NCBI GenBank assembly: GCA_963170055.1
Contig: CAUJGJ010000195.1
Span: 1,547,138-1,562,137 of the forward strand
DNA from: Halisarca cf. caerulea
Lineage: Eukaryota > Porifera > Demospongiae > Chondrillida > Halisarcidae
Length of the DNA: 15,000 bases
Direction of reading: 5' to 3'
Positions 1 through 13,330 of the stretch are shown here, piece by piece (positions within the stretch are counted from its first letter, which is position 1; each line of letters opens with the position of its first letter). The notes under the pieces are model-generated. The model did no database searches. It saw nothing but the letters and a program-made list of their open reading frames with translations, and was not told where the DNA came from. A program made the translations under genes and the position numbers.

Positions 1-46
1 TTCATCCCATATCTACGTAGCCTGAGTCCTCTCTCCTTTGGATAGC

Positions 47-124
47 GAAACAGTCTAGGTGAAAGAAATATTGTTCAGCCACATGGAAACAGTCTAGGTG
101 AAAGAAATATTGTTCAGCCACATG
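47..124. repeat. Exact two-copy 39-bp tandem duplication
   Basis: Positions 47-85 and 86-124 are identical 39-bp units that begin GAAACAGTCTAGG and end CAGCCACATG. With no divergence between copies the duplication looks recent, or is polymorphic, or is an assembly artefact. It lies in the NAMPT intron. Confidence 0.9.
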
Positions 125-384
125 GAAGTCATTTTGTATCAGTGAAAATAGTTCCACAAGTCTTGGGGAAAAAAACTAAAATTACCACTAGAAATAGACC
201 TGTGAAACCCAACCCTACTTCAACATTAGAATCAAACACCTTTCTTGTCATTTTTGTGTCACTTCGCAGCACAGCATTTGCTGACTGTGCAAAGGCACAA
301 TCCCATTAGGAAAGCAGCGTCGCTGTACAAGGGAGAATGCACTGCAGGTGGGCGTATCACCACCCATTACCCTAACACACCTCT

Positions 385-474
385 TAGTCTTGCTAGCCAG
401 CCATAATCACATTTGGGGAATTTTATCATGTGTACACAGTGTGGAGATATGATTGTGGCTGGATAGTTAGACTA
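385..474. mobile_element. Short inverted-repeat (MITE-like) element in NAMPT intron
   Basis: Arms at 385-412 and 447-474 are inverted copies of each other over 28 bp with five mismatches. The outer ends are TAGTCT and AGACTA. The loop is about 34 bp and no protein is encoded. Similar sequence flanks both sides (CCTCT on the left, CCCTC on the right). A non-autonomous DNA element is the likeliest reading; a structured intronic hairpin is the alternative. Confidence 0.6.
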
Positions 475-975
475 ACCCTCTCCCCTGCCTTCATAGTACA
501 TCACATGTTTATACACATAATGTTAAACTTTTCCAATTCTGATGTTGCCTTGGAAACAGGAATTCCCCAAGCCTTGTGCTCCAGTCAGCCGGCGTAAGTG
601 AATGAATATCATGCATATATGCAGCGACCCACATTCCAAGATTAGACCCACTTACATCATCTCCCATCATGTCTACAGCTGTTCTACAGCGCATGCATAC
701 ATAGGCTCATACATAGGCTCATTGGCCACATCTGAAATTAGTCCTCACCATGAAATGCACTTCTGGTAAGGACTGCATGCCTACAGAGACCACAAATACT
801 CGGTCTCTGAGCAATGATCATAGAATTCACGCATACACAGTGTGACTGGATAGCTACTGGTACCATACTGGCACCTTAGATGGCACACTACACCCAATAG
901 GTGCAATTTCTCTCCAACTTTCTTATGTATCAAGCAACAAGGTGCACCGTGCACATTAAGACAGGACAGCACTCA

Positions 976-1286
<311 letters not shown>

Positions 1287-1426
1287 CCCGGACTGTAGCA
1301 CTTCAACAGGAGCGGTTACACCTCGGGAGCTCTTCTCAGGAAGTGACTCAGGAAGCCACTTCTTGGAATAGTGTGGGACATTGGTTCGGTACTTTCCCTT
1401 ACTCTGAAGCGCGTGACCAGGGGAAA
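1287..1426. promoter_or_regulatory. Divergent promoter between NAMPT and WASHC3
   Basis: Only 140 bp separate the two start codons, so promoters and both 5' UTRs must lie here or overlap the first exons. It holds a perfect AP-1/TRE core TGACTCA at 1344-1350 flanked on both sides by AGGAAG (about 1338 and 1350), the purine core bound by ETS factors. No TATA box is evident. The motifs are seen directly; their function is inferred. Confidence 0.65.
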
Positions 1427-4282
1427 ATGGACGCCCGTGGGTTGCCAATTGTTGGAAAAGGAATCGACTACACAAAGGTATAAAACTTGCAACTACTTTA
1501 AGTGATAAATTGTCATTTTAGGCTTCTATTGTATCCTTTGTGGTTCGTTTTGTTTGCGCTGGACGCTGAAAGCTACTTTTGTGATTTATCAGGTCCCCCC
1601 GCTTGAACCAAAGAGGACATTGTACATGTTAAATACGTTTGTTATACACACTGTGGATTTCCTGAATAAATTTGCAACGGCTGCTGAGGATGTGAGTAAC
1701 TATATCTGCATGCTCACATTTGTTTGTGGTACTGTGATATCGTTTGGAATGTGTTCTAACAATGACTGAGGAGTCAAAATGTTCCTTTGCAGAAACTGCA
1801 AGATCTTTCATTCAGAGTTCAACAGCTGGAAGTTACACTCAATATTCTTGATGAACAGGTTGGTAGTTGGGTCTCGTGTTAAACTTTCCTGTCTCAACCT
1901 ACTGTACAGAATCACCAAGATACATGTTTTTATCCCATGTTTTCCCCTTTTTGCATCTAGTTGAAGTCTATAGGAGACTTGGAGAGCATTCAAGCCACCA
2001 CCACTTACAATCCGCCTCCTGAGCTGCAGGCAGCTGGTTCGAACACAGCTGCTTCATCCACTGGGCAGACAAAGCAGACACAAAAGGCCACTGTGACCGA
2101 GTCAACCAGTGGTGAGGGGGATATTCCCCCGCCCCCACCTGCTGATGGCCCACCTCCCCTCCCTGGCGACGATGAAAATGAGGGTCCACCCCTTCCTCCT
2201 CCCGAAGAATCTTCAGGTGTGTGTACAGTACAGTACAACAAGAGAGAGTTGTATATCTTGCTGAATAATTTGTCTCTCTGGGTTCTGGGTGTCTGTATAG
2301 TAGCCTCAGACTATTGGCTCCCCAGACTAACGAAGATTTCCTTTCCTCTCCTATCCTTTCCTATCATATCCCATTTGACGGCCAATTTGTCTAATGTACT
2401 GGTGCTTACTTTGCAGAGCTTTATTTTCGGGAATTTTCCAATTGAGGAGTGAATTGCAAAATTTATTTTGCATATATTTGAGAATCAATCATACGAAATG
2501 TTATGCTGTCTTGTTCTCTTGTACTGTCCCCTCGTTTTTAGAATTTAGTTACAAATGTATGTACTTATTCATCTTCCATTCATGTATGTGGAAGAAGAGG
2601 TGTGCCCCTCCCCTCCCCCTTCTCCCCCTTTGTTCTTTTTATAAGGATTGTAACAAACAAGGGAAGAGGTGGGGATCCCACTGGCATAGCTAATCAGCAG
2701 TTCTTTATCAGCTGTAGGGCACTGGGACATCTAAAGTTGTGTCCCAAACAGCTCGGTGATTTGGCGGGTTTTTTTTCCACACACACCTCCCCTGTACACC
2801 ACTACCACCACCACCAGAGGAGAATAGTAGTGAACACCATCTATGTAGTACATATATTATAGAGCCACCAAATTGATTTTTACTAGTTGTTTGTTTTGTT
2901 AGTGTGTGTGTGTTTGTGTGACTACAGGACCTCCTGGGGGACCAGCCTGAGGCTGAAGAGGCCCCTGTTCGAATATGAGTTATTATTACAGTGGAAACTC
3001 TCTAATCTGACATTCTCTCTAATCTGACCATATCCCGAGGGACAGTCTCCATATTAGGTTACATGTATTAAGAATCTCTTGCTAATCCGACAACTTCTGT
3101 AATCTGACACAATTTGCTGTCAACAGTGTGTCGGATTATAGGGGATCCACTGTACAGTGAAACCTCTTTAATCCGACACTCAGTGGGACCTGAGAATAAT
3201 GTCAGATTAGGAGGTTGTCGGATTATGAAGGGCCTCTTACCATACATAATATGATGACTGTACCTAATAAGATGGTCGGATTACGGAGATGTCGGATTAC
3301 AGAGATGTCGGATTAGAGAGGTTTTACTGTGCTTAATAATGGGAAGGTTTCGTGGAGATAAAGTTTTGCGAATATCGCAAAGTTGACAGCATTCGTGAAT
3401 TTTCATTTTGTGGATGCTAGCTCTGTTCTATACATCTGTATACGAAATGCAGCGATTCGCGAAAGTTTTTTGCGAAAATCGTGAAATCTAGGAATTAGCG
3501 AAAGTTTTACTCTGCGAAAGTTTCCTGGTATACGGTAGTCTTATGTATGATTATGCCCCCCTTCCACCTCCTGCAGTACTCAAGGTGAAGGATGACCCGA
3601 GGTACAAAGAGTTCTTCCGAAAGATGAGAATTGTACGTTAATCCTTGCTTTGGAGGTTTGTTACCACTCAAGCTTATGACCTCTGTACCTCCTTTCTGTC
3701 TGCACAGGGTGCCAACCCACTGCAACTGGCAATGGAAATGAGAAACAAAGGCTTGAATCCAGATTTATTAGAGTACGTTATCCAACAGCTTTTGTCTAAT
3801 CGTAGATATTCCAACCCGATCAATGGTCCATTACTGTGGTATTAGCAGGAGTGAGGCTTGTTTGTGTGTGTGTGTTTCACAACTGGCCCACAGTGGGAAA
3901 TCGTATCAAACTCAGGCAGTTTCCTCTGAACAACATAGGCAGTTTCTCGAGTCCAACTTTAAACTGGCTGTGCAGTTTGGTGTTAGTGGGACCAGTTGTT
4001 CTGGTGGACTTGTACTTGGCGATATATACTATTGCTGTACGCATAGTCTAATGTATCTATGTTCCAAACAGTGTATGCCCAATATTGTGCCACTAGTACT
4101 ACTCCCCCCCCCCCCTTCACAGGACCCCAGATGCACCAGCCCCTCAGGGAGGAGGTGGAGCTGTGGCACCGCCCCTCCCTCATCTCCTGCGCTCTTTCTC
4201 GTCCTCCACCGAGAGCTCAAATTCGGATAGCGATGACGAATTTTCAAGCAGTGCATCGGGGTTCTCTAGTGACTCAGACTAA
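1427..4282 (+). CDS. WASHC3: WASH complex subunit 3 (CCDC53), complete, seven exons
   Basis: WASHC3 is the small coiled-coil subunit of the pentameric WASH complex, which activates Arp2/3 on endosomes for cargo sorting. Exons: 1427-1477, 1593-1691, 1793-1858, 1961-2216, 3577-3632, 3708-3772, 4123-4282. Phases join cleanly to 753 nt, 250 residues; human has 194. Residues 1-18 (MDARGLPIVGKGIDYTKV) match the family start. Residues 30-72 form the coiled-coil core, with FVIHTVDFLNKF and VQQLEVTLNILDEQ. Residues 128-153 are a proline cluster (PPPPP, PPPLP, PPLPPP), a possible profilin or SH3 ligand, which accounts for much of the extra length. Residues 164-197 hold KDDPRYKEFFRKM and GLNPDLLE, and the tail is Ser/Asp-rich as in the human protein. 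The GT-initial donor of exon 4 (TCAG then GTGTGTG) is the weakest junction. Confidence 0.93.
2680..2988 (+). repeat. SINE-like repeat, copy 1 (WASHC3 intron 4)
   Basis: This stretch aligns by eye with 11923-12210. Both have, in order, AGGGCACT, a TTTTTTTTCC run, AGCCACC(A/G)AA(A/C)T(G/A)ATTT, a GT-rich run, AGxxGCCCCTG and a final (ATT)n tail. The order and polarity are those of a SINE or a LINE 3' end. The left boundary is uncertain. Its GT-rich part precedes a fake acceptor (GACTACAG at about 2921-2928) that I rejected as an exon. Confidence 0.55.
2989..3152. mobile_element. TA-flanked MITE, family 1, copy A
   Basis: Terminal inverted repeats start CAGTGGAAACTCTCTAATCTGACA and end (reverse complement) CAGTGGATCCCCTATAATCCGACA. 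TA dinucleotides flank both ends (2987-2988, 3153-3154). The 164-bp body is non-coding and repeats the TCTAATCTGAC motif internally. CAG...CTG ends with TA target sites are typical of pogo/Tc1-type non-autonomous elements. It sits in the (ATT) tail of the SINE-like repeat. Confidence 0.8.
3155..3329. mobile_element. TA-flanked MITE, family 1, copy B
   Basis: The left end is CAGTGAAACCTCTTTAATCC and the right end in reverse complement is CAGTAAAACCTCTCTAATCC, with the repeat extending into GACA. It shares the TA at 3153-3154 with copy A. The right flank is TG, not TA, so the right target site has mutated or was lost. TGTCGGATTA blocks recur along the right half (about 3216, 3290, 3305). Confidence 0.8.
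3340..3537. mobile_element. MITE-like element with TACCGTATA end, family 2 (WASHC3 intron 4)
   Basis: The right end, read in reverse complement, starts TACCGTATACCAGGAAACTT and continues through TCGCAGAG. The left end (from about 3340) reads GGGAAGGTTTCGTGGAG, an imperfect inverted match. GCGAAAGTTTT-type blocks repeat along the body. The terminal TACCGTAT(A) is shared with the element at 5899-6233. The left boundary is approximate. Confidence 0.6.
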
Positions 4283-4568
4283 AGGAAATTATTGGCAGTT
4301 GTGTTGCATATGATAAACTCCAAGTGGTGTATGTGTCTGTGATATAATTTATGTATATGTACGTACATGCATGCTTTTATGCTAAGATTGTGCTAAACGG
4401 AGAGGTTTCCTCTTTACAGTAAGTATATGCAGTTTGTGTAGGGACAGAATGAGGAAGTGAAACTTGAAACATAGGAATTAATATGAGAAGCATGTGTGAA
4501 GTGAAACGTAATATGAACCTCTGCATATTGGCCATGCTGTCATTTGGTCCAAAAGTCACCCTCATTTA

Positions 4569-4815
4569 CAGTGCATGAAACCACCACCTGTATAGAAAAA
4601 CCACCTGACTATATAGGCCGCAACAGGCTAGTCCAGGAACCACTAAAGCAATACTATTGCACCTCTACATAAAAACCACCTGTCTATAGTGACTACTGTA
4701 GACTGGTCCAGGAACCACCAGAACAATGCTATTCCATCTCTACACAGGGACCACCTGTCTATAGAGACCACAACTGCTTGGTCCCCTGAGGGGTCTTTAT
4801 ATACAGGTGTCACTG
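4569..4815. mobile_element. TA-flanked MITE, family 3, with internal 75-bp repeat
   Basis: It starts CAGTGCATGAAACCACCACC and its right end in reverse complement reads CAGTGACACCTGTATATAAA; both continue into CCTGTATA. TA flanks both ends (4567-4568, 4816-4817). Inside, a unit that starts GTCCAGGAACCAC recurs with a period of about 75 bp (4631 and 4706). No coding capacity is visible. Confidence 0.7.
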
Positions 4816-4817
4816 TA

Positions 4818-4904
4818 CTTGACCTATCTGTTCCAATCACTTCTCTAATCCACCTATACCCTCTTGGCCCCAAAGTGACTGGATTAGAGAGGTCTGGTTC
4901 ACTG
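4818..4904. mobile_element. Truncated or divergent MITE end, family 1
   Basis: The right end, in reverse complement, reads CAGTGAACCAGACCTCTCTA and is followed by TA (4905-4906). It resembles the ends of the elements at 2989 and 3155. The left arm is weak (CTTCTCTAATCCA near 4843), and the unit abuts the TA that closes the previous element. Confidence 0.5.
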
Positions 4905-5330
4905 TAAGTATACAGTCAAACTCTGTTGGACAGTACTCCTGGATAGTAGGTACTCATTGCTCTGTCCCTACCTCGCGCATTATCATTGAAAGTGCCCTGG
5001 GTAGTATGTGTGTACCTCTGATAGTGAGTATATACCAATTTTGGCATCCTTTGAGGGCACTTCCTATCAAAGTTATACTGCACTTGCTACACATATGCAC
5101 AAGTATGCAGCCAAGGCACTCACTGAGCAAATCTACCAACCATACGTACGCATACATTACACCACTGTGTACACACATTGTTATACGTATCAAAAATAAC
5201 ATTTTATACTTACCAAAAGAAATGTGCACAAGTGAGCTGAAAGTTATACATAACACTAGTAAAGTGCATACGTTCATGATGTACGTATGTATACAGGCAG
5301 TTAGGTGTGCGAGTTCTGTTTTTTCATTCC

Positions 5331-9542
<4,212 letters not shown>

Positions 9543-9789
9543 ACTGTACACCCTTAACCCGCACCCGAGCACTGTTTCTGAAGAGGTGTAACTTTTCCTA
9601 TGAATCCGGGAATATCCAACAAGTTGCGACCCGCAGCTAAAACACGAGGCAACAATAAAATGTCCGCCAAATTCGAACATCGATCAACGTCTATAAACGT
9701 ATACTAACGCAAACGGATAATCGCACCGTGAATTTCACAATAATTAAAAATACATAAGTTATTAAGATGAGGTTCAAAATATGATCCCT
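9543..9789 (-). promoter_or_regulatory. 247-bp gap: HENMT1 3' end and hnRNP 5' flank
   Basis: The HENMT1 stop (9790-9792) and the hnRNP start codon (9542) lie 247 bp apart on the same strand, so the HENMT1 3' UTR, the hnRNP promoter and its 5' UTR share this space. I see no canonical AATAAA in transcript sense. The gap is short enough that the two transcripts could overlap. Confidence 0.55.
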
Positions 9790-12700
9790 TCAGTCGTCCC
9801 ACCACCCACAGTCAGTTTGTGTCTGAATACCTTCCTGATAGTTATGGGCATGGGTAAATGTGTCATCTTCTCCAGGAGATTCTCCATTGTAATCACAGCT
9901 AGCACATGTATCTTCCACATCCTGCTGATCTTGAACAAGAATGCATGATTTAGTGGAATTGAGCAACAGACCAGAGTCTTCTTCTATTATTTTGCTGCAT
10001 TAATCAAAAGATGTCATCACCACTAGTCTCAGAACCAGACCCACTGTGGCATCATACGGATGCCGTTAACGTACATATGACGTCACAGAGCCAAGTGGGT
10101 CTGGTTCCAAGACTACATCACCACATATCCTATACATGCACATATGGTTGCCAAGATACCAACATCTTGCACAATCACAAACAACCTACATCATGTGCTG
10201 TACAGGAGTATCTGAAGAAGAACACAATTTCCTAATTTTGGAAAATTTTAAAAGTTCTTCAAACGAAATTGCAATATACTGAATCCCATTTTCTGTATAC
10301 GGTTCCCTTTCTTCTTGCTCATGCAGTCTTGCTAAATAGTGAACATAGTACTGCAGCTCATTGAGCAACTTCTTGTCCGGTGGTTGTTCAGGAGAAAAGG
10401 GAAAGACGTACTTGGCAATCTGCAGAAGAAATCATTACAAAGAACATTGCACTGATTACAAAATGTGCTGCAATTCCCAAAATAACAGGCAGGAAAACCT
10501 AGATTACCAAATACGCATCCCCAACTAAATGCACAGTGTAGCATAACAAGTCCAGTCAACCATGTTTCAAAGGGATTCAGTTACCTTACGTCTGCTATGC
10601 ACACAAATCTTACCTCTTTATAGACCACAAGTACACCATCGTCCGCTTGCTCTTTGCCACAAGGAAAGTGACTGTTTTGTGTGAAAAAGGCAACTTGGGT
10701 ACAGAACCCAACATGTTCAAATGCAGGTGAAGGGTCTCCGAGACCGCTGTATTCCACACTGTACGAATATACACGACAGATTTCATCGCACCAACAAACA
10801 AATTCACTTCTTGTCCACTCAAATTTGTGGTCCCAGTGTCTGCGTCCAGCAAAGTTTGGAAAAAGTACGTTATAGTCTGCATTCGGTGTGGAAACAATCA
10901 CATGCTTCGGTTTTAATATCCCAAAGACAGTATCAGGAACCTCAGCAAGCACTGCTTTATCCAAATGCTCAATCCTGAACGAAAATAACGAAAAATTGCA
11001 TGAATCAAGTACAAATTAATGAAAGTAAAAATGTTCCGTTTTATATGTGCATGGAAAGATGTGGGACTATAAAAATATAAACTATGAGACATCAGAATAA
11101 ACTTAATAAAATTTTTATTTGTTTTAATCACTTGAGTAAAAGTGCAAAAAATCAGAATAATAATAATGTATGAAACAAAATGGTAGTCCGGTTGCTAGCA
11201 AGGATTCAATGACTCACACTTCAACTAGACAGAAGACATCGGTACCAAGCAACCTTGCATCTGCTTCAATAACGCTACCTGCAGGAACAAACAGCCATAT
11301 CTGCAGCCATTTTGTCTAGACCCAGAGGTTACCCACATGTACCGGCCTCTCCCTCATTTGGCCCACCTCTCCTGGTCCTGAGGTGGTCAGCCTATAGAGT
11401 TCTCACTGTATGTGGTATTGTAAATACACTCAAGCTCCTCTACTACCGACACCTTGGGACTGAACCCTGTCCGTAAGTCAGAAAAGTTTGTATGTTGGAA
11501 TACTGTACAATTCCTTACAATAATATCCACTAAGCAATGCATCTATGCATGTGATCCTACCATATGGACACCGTTCTGTTTTTGACCTTATGTATATTAC
11601 CACAGACAATAGCATCTGATTCTATTGTCTGTGGTAGGGCTGATTAATGTTCTCACGGTGGTACTCCTGTGGAAATACTAAAATGACAAACAAACTTGGG
11701 TATTGTGCAATAATTTTGGAGTCCGTAGGAGAGGTAAGTCTGTAATAGAGGCGGTTGAGTGCACTACACAATAGCAGTGAATTGGTCCACAAGTCTTCTG
11801 GCAGGATAAGTATATTATTTTCATAAAAATATATATTATATTATTTTCATAAAAATGTTCAGACTGGTCCCATTACTAAGACTAAAAATACTCACTTAGT
11901 CGGGGGGGGGGGGGGGGGGGGGTGCAGGTGCCTCAGTAGGTCAGCACCAGAAGTTAAGCAGTGAGCAGAGGGCACTACTCCACCTGTGTGCCATTTGGAA
12001 TTTTTTTTCCTGCACCCCCCTGCCACCAACTTGGGAATGGATGAGAAGATGACCTACTGTAGCCACCGAACTAATTTGAATTTGATTCTATGTGATTGTG
12101 TGTGTGTGAGTGAGTGTGTGGGATACTGGGGGCCTTAGGAATAGCCCCTGGCTAATTGGCCAACCCAGTTTAAATAAGAAATTATTATTATTATTATGAT
12201 GATGATGATGCTAATCTTTTCCCTTCATATTAATTATTACCATGCACTATGGAGGAAAATGGTCAGCACTGCCTAATACTCACCCAGCAGAAGTTGAACA
12301 GTGAATGGTGCTGTCCTTTGCTGGCTCACGAGGTAGTCCGAGTTGAGGGGCTGCACCTTCCATTTGTTTGTCTCCAAGAGAACCTCATCGATATCAACCC
12401 CAATGACACTCTGAACACACTCCAACATCTTCAGCCTCTTCAGAAGGTTACATTCAGAACACCCCATATCCACCACCTGCACATACACCATGCAATAAAC
12501 TTACAGTAGCTAGCATAACATAGTATAATCATTATGACATAGATACGAAATACTCCATGTGGAGATACTGAGCACTTCATGCGCACAGTTTCAGACACAG
12601 TAGGCGTGTATTTAAAGAAGTAAAACTATTCTATAACGTCTACGTACTTCATACTTCTCCTTAACAGAAAAACAGGCAATGCATACTTTTCTGTAGTCTC

Positions 12701-12961
12701 GAAACCAGACCCTCTTCGCGATGTGACGTCATACCCGCCCCCCTCGAGCAGAATAAAATGGCGGCCGGCGTAGGGTCTGTTTTCGAGACTAACTTTTCTG
12801 CATGCAAATATGGTCTGCGTGATAATTTATTACAAAAATTCCATTACCTTTTTTCCGTGAACATTCTTTATAAACTCAGTTACCATGTTGTACCGCTGGA
12901 TGTAAAGAGGAGGGTTAAACGAAACTTCAGCAGCAGTTTCTTCACTTAAGTTCTCAGCCAT
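9790..12961 (-). CDS. HENMT1: Small-RNA 2'-O-methyltransferase HENMT1 (HEN1), complete, six exons
   Basis: HENMT1 2'-O-methylates the 3' end of piRNAs with S-adenosylmethionine, and so protects them from tailing and trimming. Exons: 12961-12848, 12476-12284, 11278-11218, 10974-10614, 10419-10190, 9994-9790; phases join to 1,164 nt, 387 residues (human 393). Residues 15-24 hold FNPPLYIQRY, the HEN1 N-terminal signature. Residues 39-46 (VVDMGCSE) form the SAM-binding loop, and IGVDIDE follows. The metal site is intact: E122, E125 and H126 in VEVIEHLD, and H172 in HWDHKFEWTR, matching human E132, E135, H136 and H181. STPNADYN, YSVEYSGLGDP and HVGFCTQ complete the domain. The C-terminal third is divergent and acidic and ends CGWWDD. 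There is no double-stranded RNA-binding or FKBP-like part as in plant HEN1. Its upstream neighbour on the strand is the coiled-coil gene. Confidence 0.94.
10025..10114 (-). mobile_element. Palindromic element with TGACGTCA, copy 1 (HENMT1 intron 5)
   Basis: Inverted arms at 10025-10045 (AGTCTCAGAACCAGACCCAC) and 10094-10114. Perfect CRE-type palindrome TGACGTCA at 10078-10085. Read on the minus strand it matches 12695-12733 closely over about 39 bp, so it belongs to the same family in opposite orientation. Confidence 0.8.
11427..11763. mobile_element. TIR element, family 5 (HENMT1 intron 2)
   Basis: The left end is CACTCAAGCTCCTCTACTAC and the right end in reverse complement is CACTCAACCGCCTCTATTAC; both continue with a GAC block. 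The body is 337 bp, non-coding, and includes a perfect hairpin at 11598-11636. Confidence 0.6.
11598..11636. repeat. Perfect 15-bp hairpin
   Basis: TACCACAGACAATAG at 11598-11612 and its exact reverse complement at 11622-11636 flank a 9-nt loop. It lies inside the TIR element at 11427-11763. It is too short for a typical animal pre-miRNA, and pairing does not clearly extend outside the 15 bp. Confidence 0.85.
11902..11922. repeat. Homopolymer G21
   Basis: Twenty-one G in a row directly precede the SINE-like repeat. In the HENMT1 pre-mRNA (minus strand) this is a C tract. The exact length is unreliable in most sequencing data. Confidence 0.9.
11923..12210 (+). repeat. SINE-like repeat with 5S-rRNA-like head, copy 2 (HENMT1 intron 2)
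   Basis: The head holds CACCAGAAGTTAAGCAGTG (11945-11963), close to the 5S rRNA internal promoter segment CACCGAAGTTAAGCA seen in many eukaryotes. CTTGGGAATGGATGAGAAGA follows at about 12030, which weakly recalls the 5S C-box region TTGGATGGGAGAC. A GT-rich stretch, GAATAGCCCCTGG and an (ATT)n(GAT)n tail follow. The body matches 2680-2988. The 5S origin is tentative; repeat status is firmer. Confidence 0.5.
12695..12790 (+). mobile_element. Palindromic element with TGACGTCA, copy 2 (HENMT1 intron 1)
   Basis: Arms at 12695-12713 (AGTCTCGAAACCAGACCCT) and 12772-12790 are inverted copies with one mismatch. TGACGTCA lies at 12724-12731. It is GC-richer than its surroundings, with CpG-containing runs (TTCGCG, GGCGGCCGGCG). 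See the sister copy at 10025-10114. Confidence 0.85.
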
Positions 12962-12968
12962 GATTTTC

Positions 12969-12989
12969 TTAAAATCGAATCGCAGCCAT
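12969..12989 (-). promoter_or_regulatory. Possible six-codon upstream ORF of HENMT1
   Basis: In transcript sense an ATG at 12989 in a favourable context (AAAATGG) opens MAAIRF and stops with TAA at 12971-12969, seven bases before the HENMT1 start codon. It could lower translation of HENMT1 if the transcript starts upstream of 12989, which the sequence alone does not show. Confidence 0.45.
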
Positions 12990-13039
12990 TTTTGAAGAAC
13001 ATTGCGCAATCAAAGTACACATGCAATAGTAAGAACACA

Positions 13040-13330
13040 GTACGGATGTCCGTACAATAAAATTTGATATAGAATTGACTTAATAAGTCACTGCTTCATC
13101 AATAATTTATACTCCAATCACCATGAGCACACACATTTATACGAAGACAGTATGCATCAATCCACTGATCTGCCACAAATATATACGTATATACATGTCA
13201 AATTTCCATTTTGCTTGAATTAATGACGGAGATGCTTCCACAGTCAGGGGAGAATATCACACTTGTCAGCCTTCCCATCACCAGCAATGGTGCCAACATC
13301 TCGTCCCCCCATGCAATACCTTCCTCAAGC
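13040..13330 (-). pseudogene. Decayed duplicate of the coiled-coil gene's last exon and 3' flank
   Basis: This segment aligns with 13580-13800. Shared blocks include GATGTC(C/T)G(T/A)ACAATAAAA, CACACATTTATACGA and TTGAATTA(A/G)TGA(C/G)GGAG. In transcript sense it reads INSSKMEI and stop where the intact exon reads TNSSIMEN and stop; upstream, FSPDCGS corresponds to FGADFDR. Before that the frame is disrupted, so I call a pseudogene fragment. An alternative terminal exon is less likely but not excluded. Confidence 0.7.

Larger units (their letters stand above)
4283..5330. other. Convergent 3' flanks of WASHC3 and the hnRNP H/F gene
   Basis: Two genes end towards each other here. No AATAAA or ATTAAA is evident just after the WASHC3 stop, so its polyadenylation signal is unassigned. 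Two TA-flanked elements occupy 4569-4904. I see nothing coding in 4910-5330; an open frame on either strand near 4950-5400 has no recognisable protein character. Confidence 0.6.

Noticed and set aside
509..972. Minus-strand frames as further NAMPT exons
   Set aside because: None contains the sequence expected after YGLQYI in NAMPT, nor an acceptor in the right phase.
2929..2979. Possible extra WASHC3 exon after CTACAG (DLLGDQPEAEEAPVRI in one frame)
   Set aside because: In the phase set by exon 4 it stops after seven codons, and the sequence belongs to the SINE-like repeat also found at 11923-12210.
11598..11636. Hairpin as a microRNA precursor
   Set aside because: The stem is only 15 bp, with no clear extension, and it lies within a repeat element.
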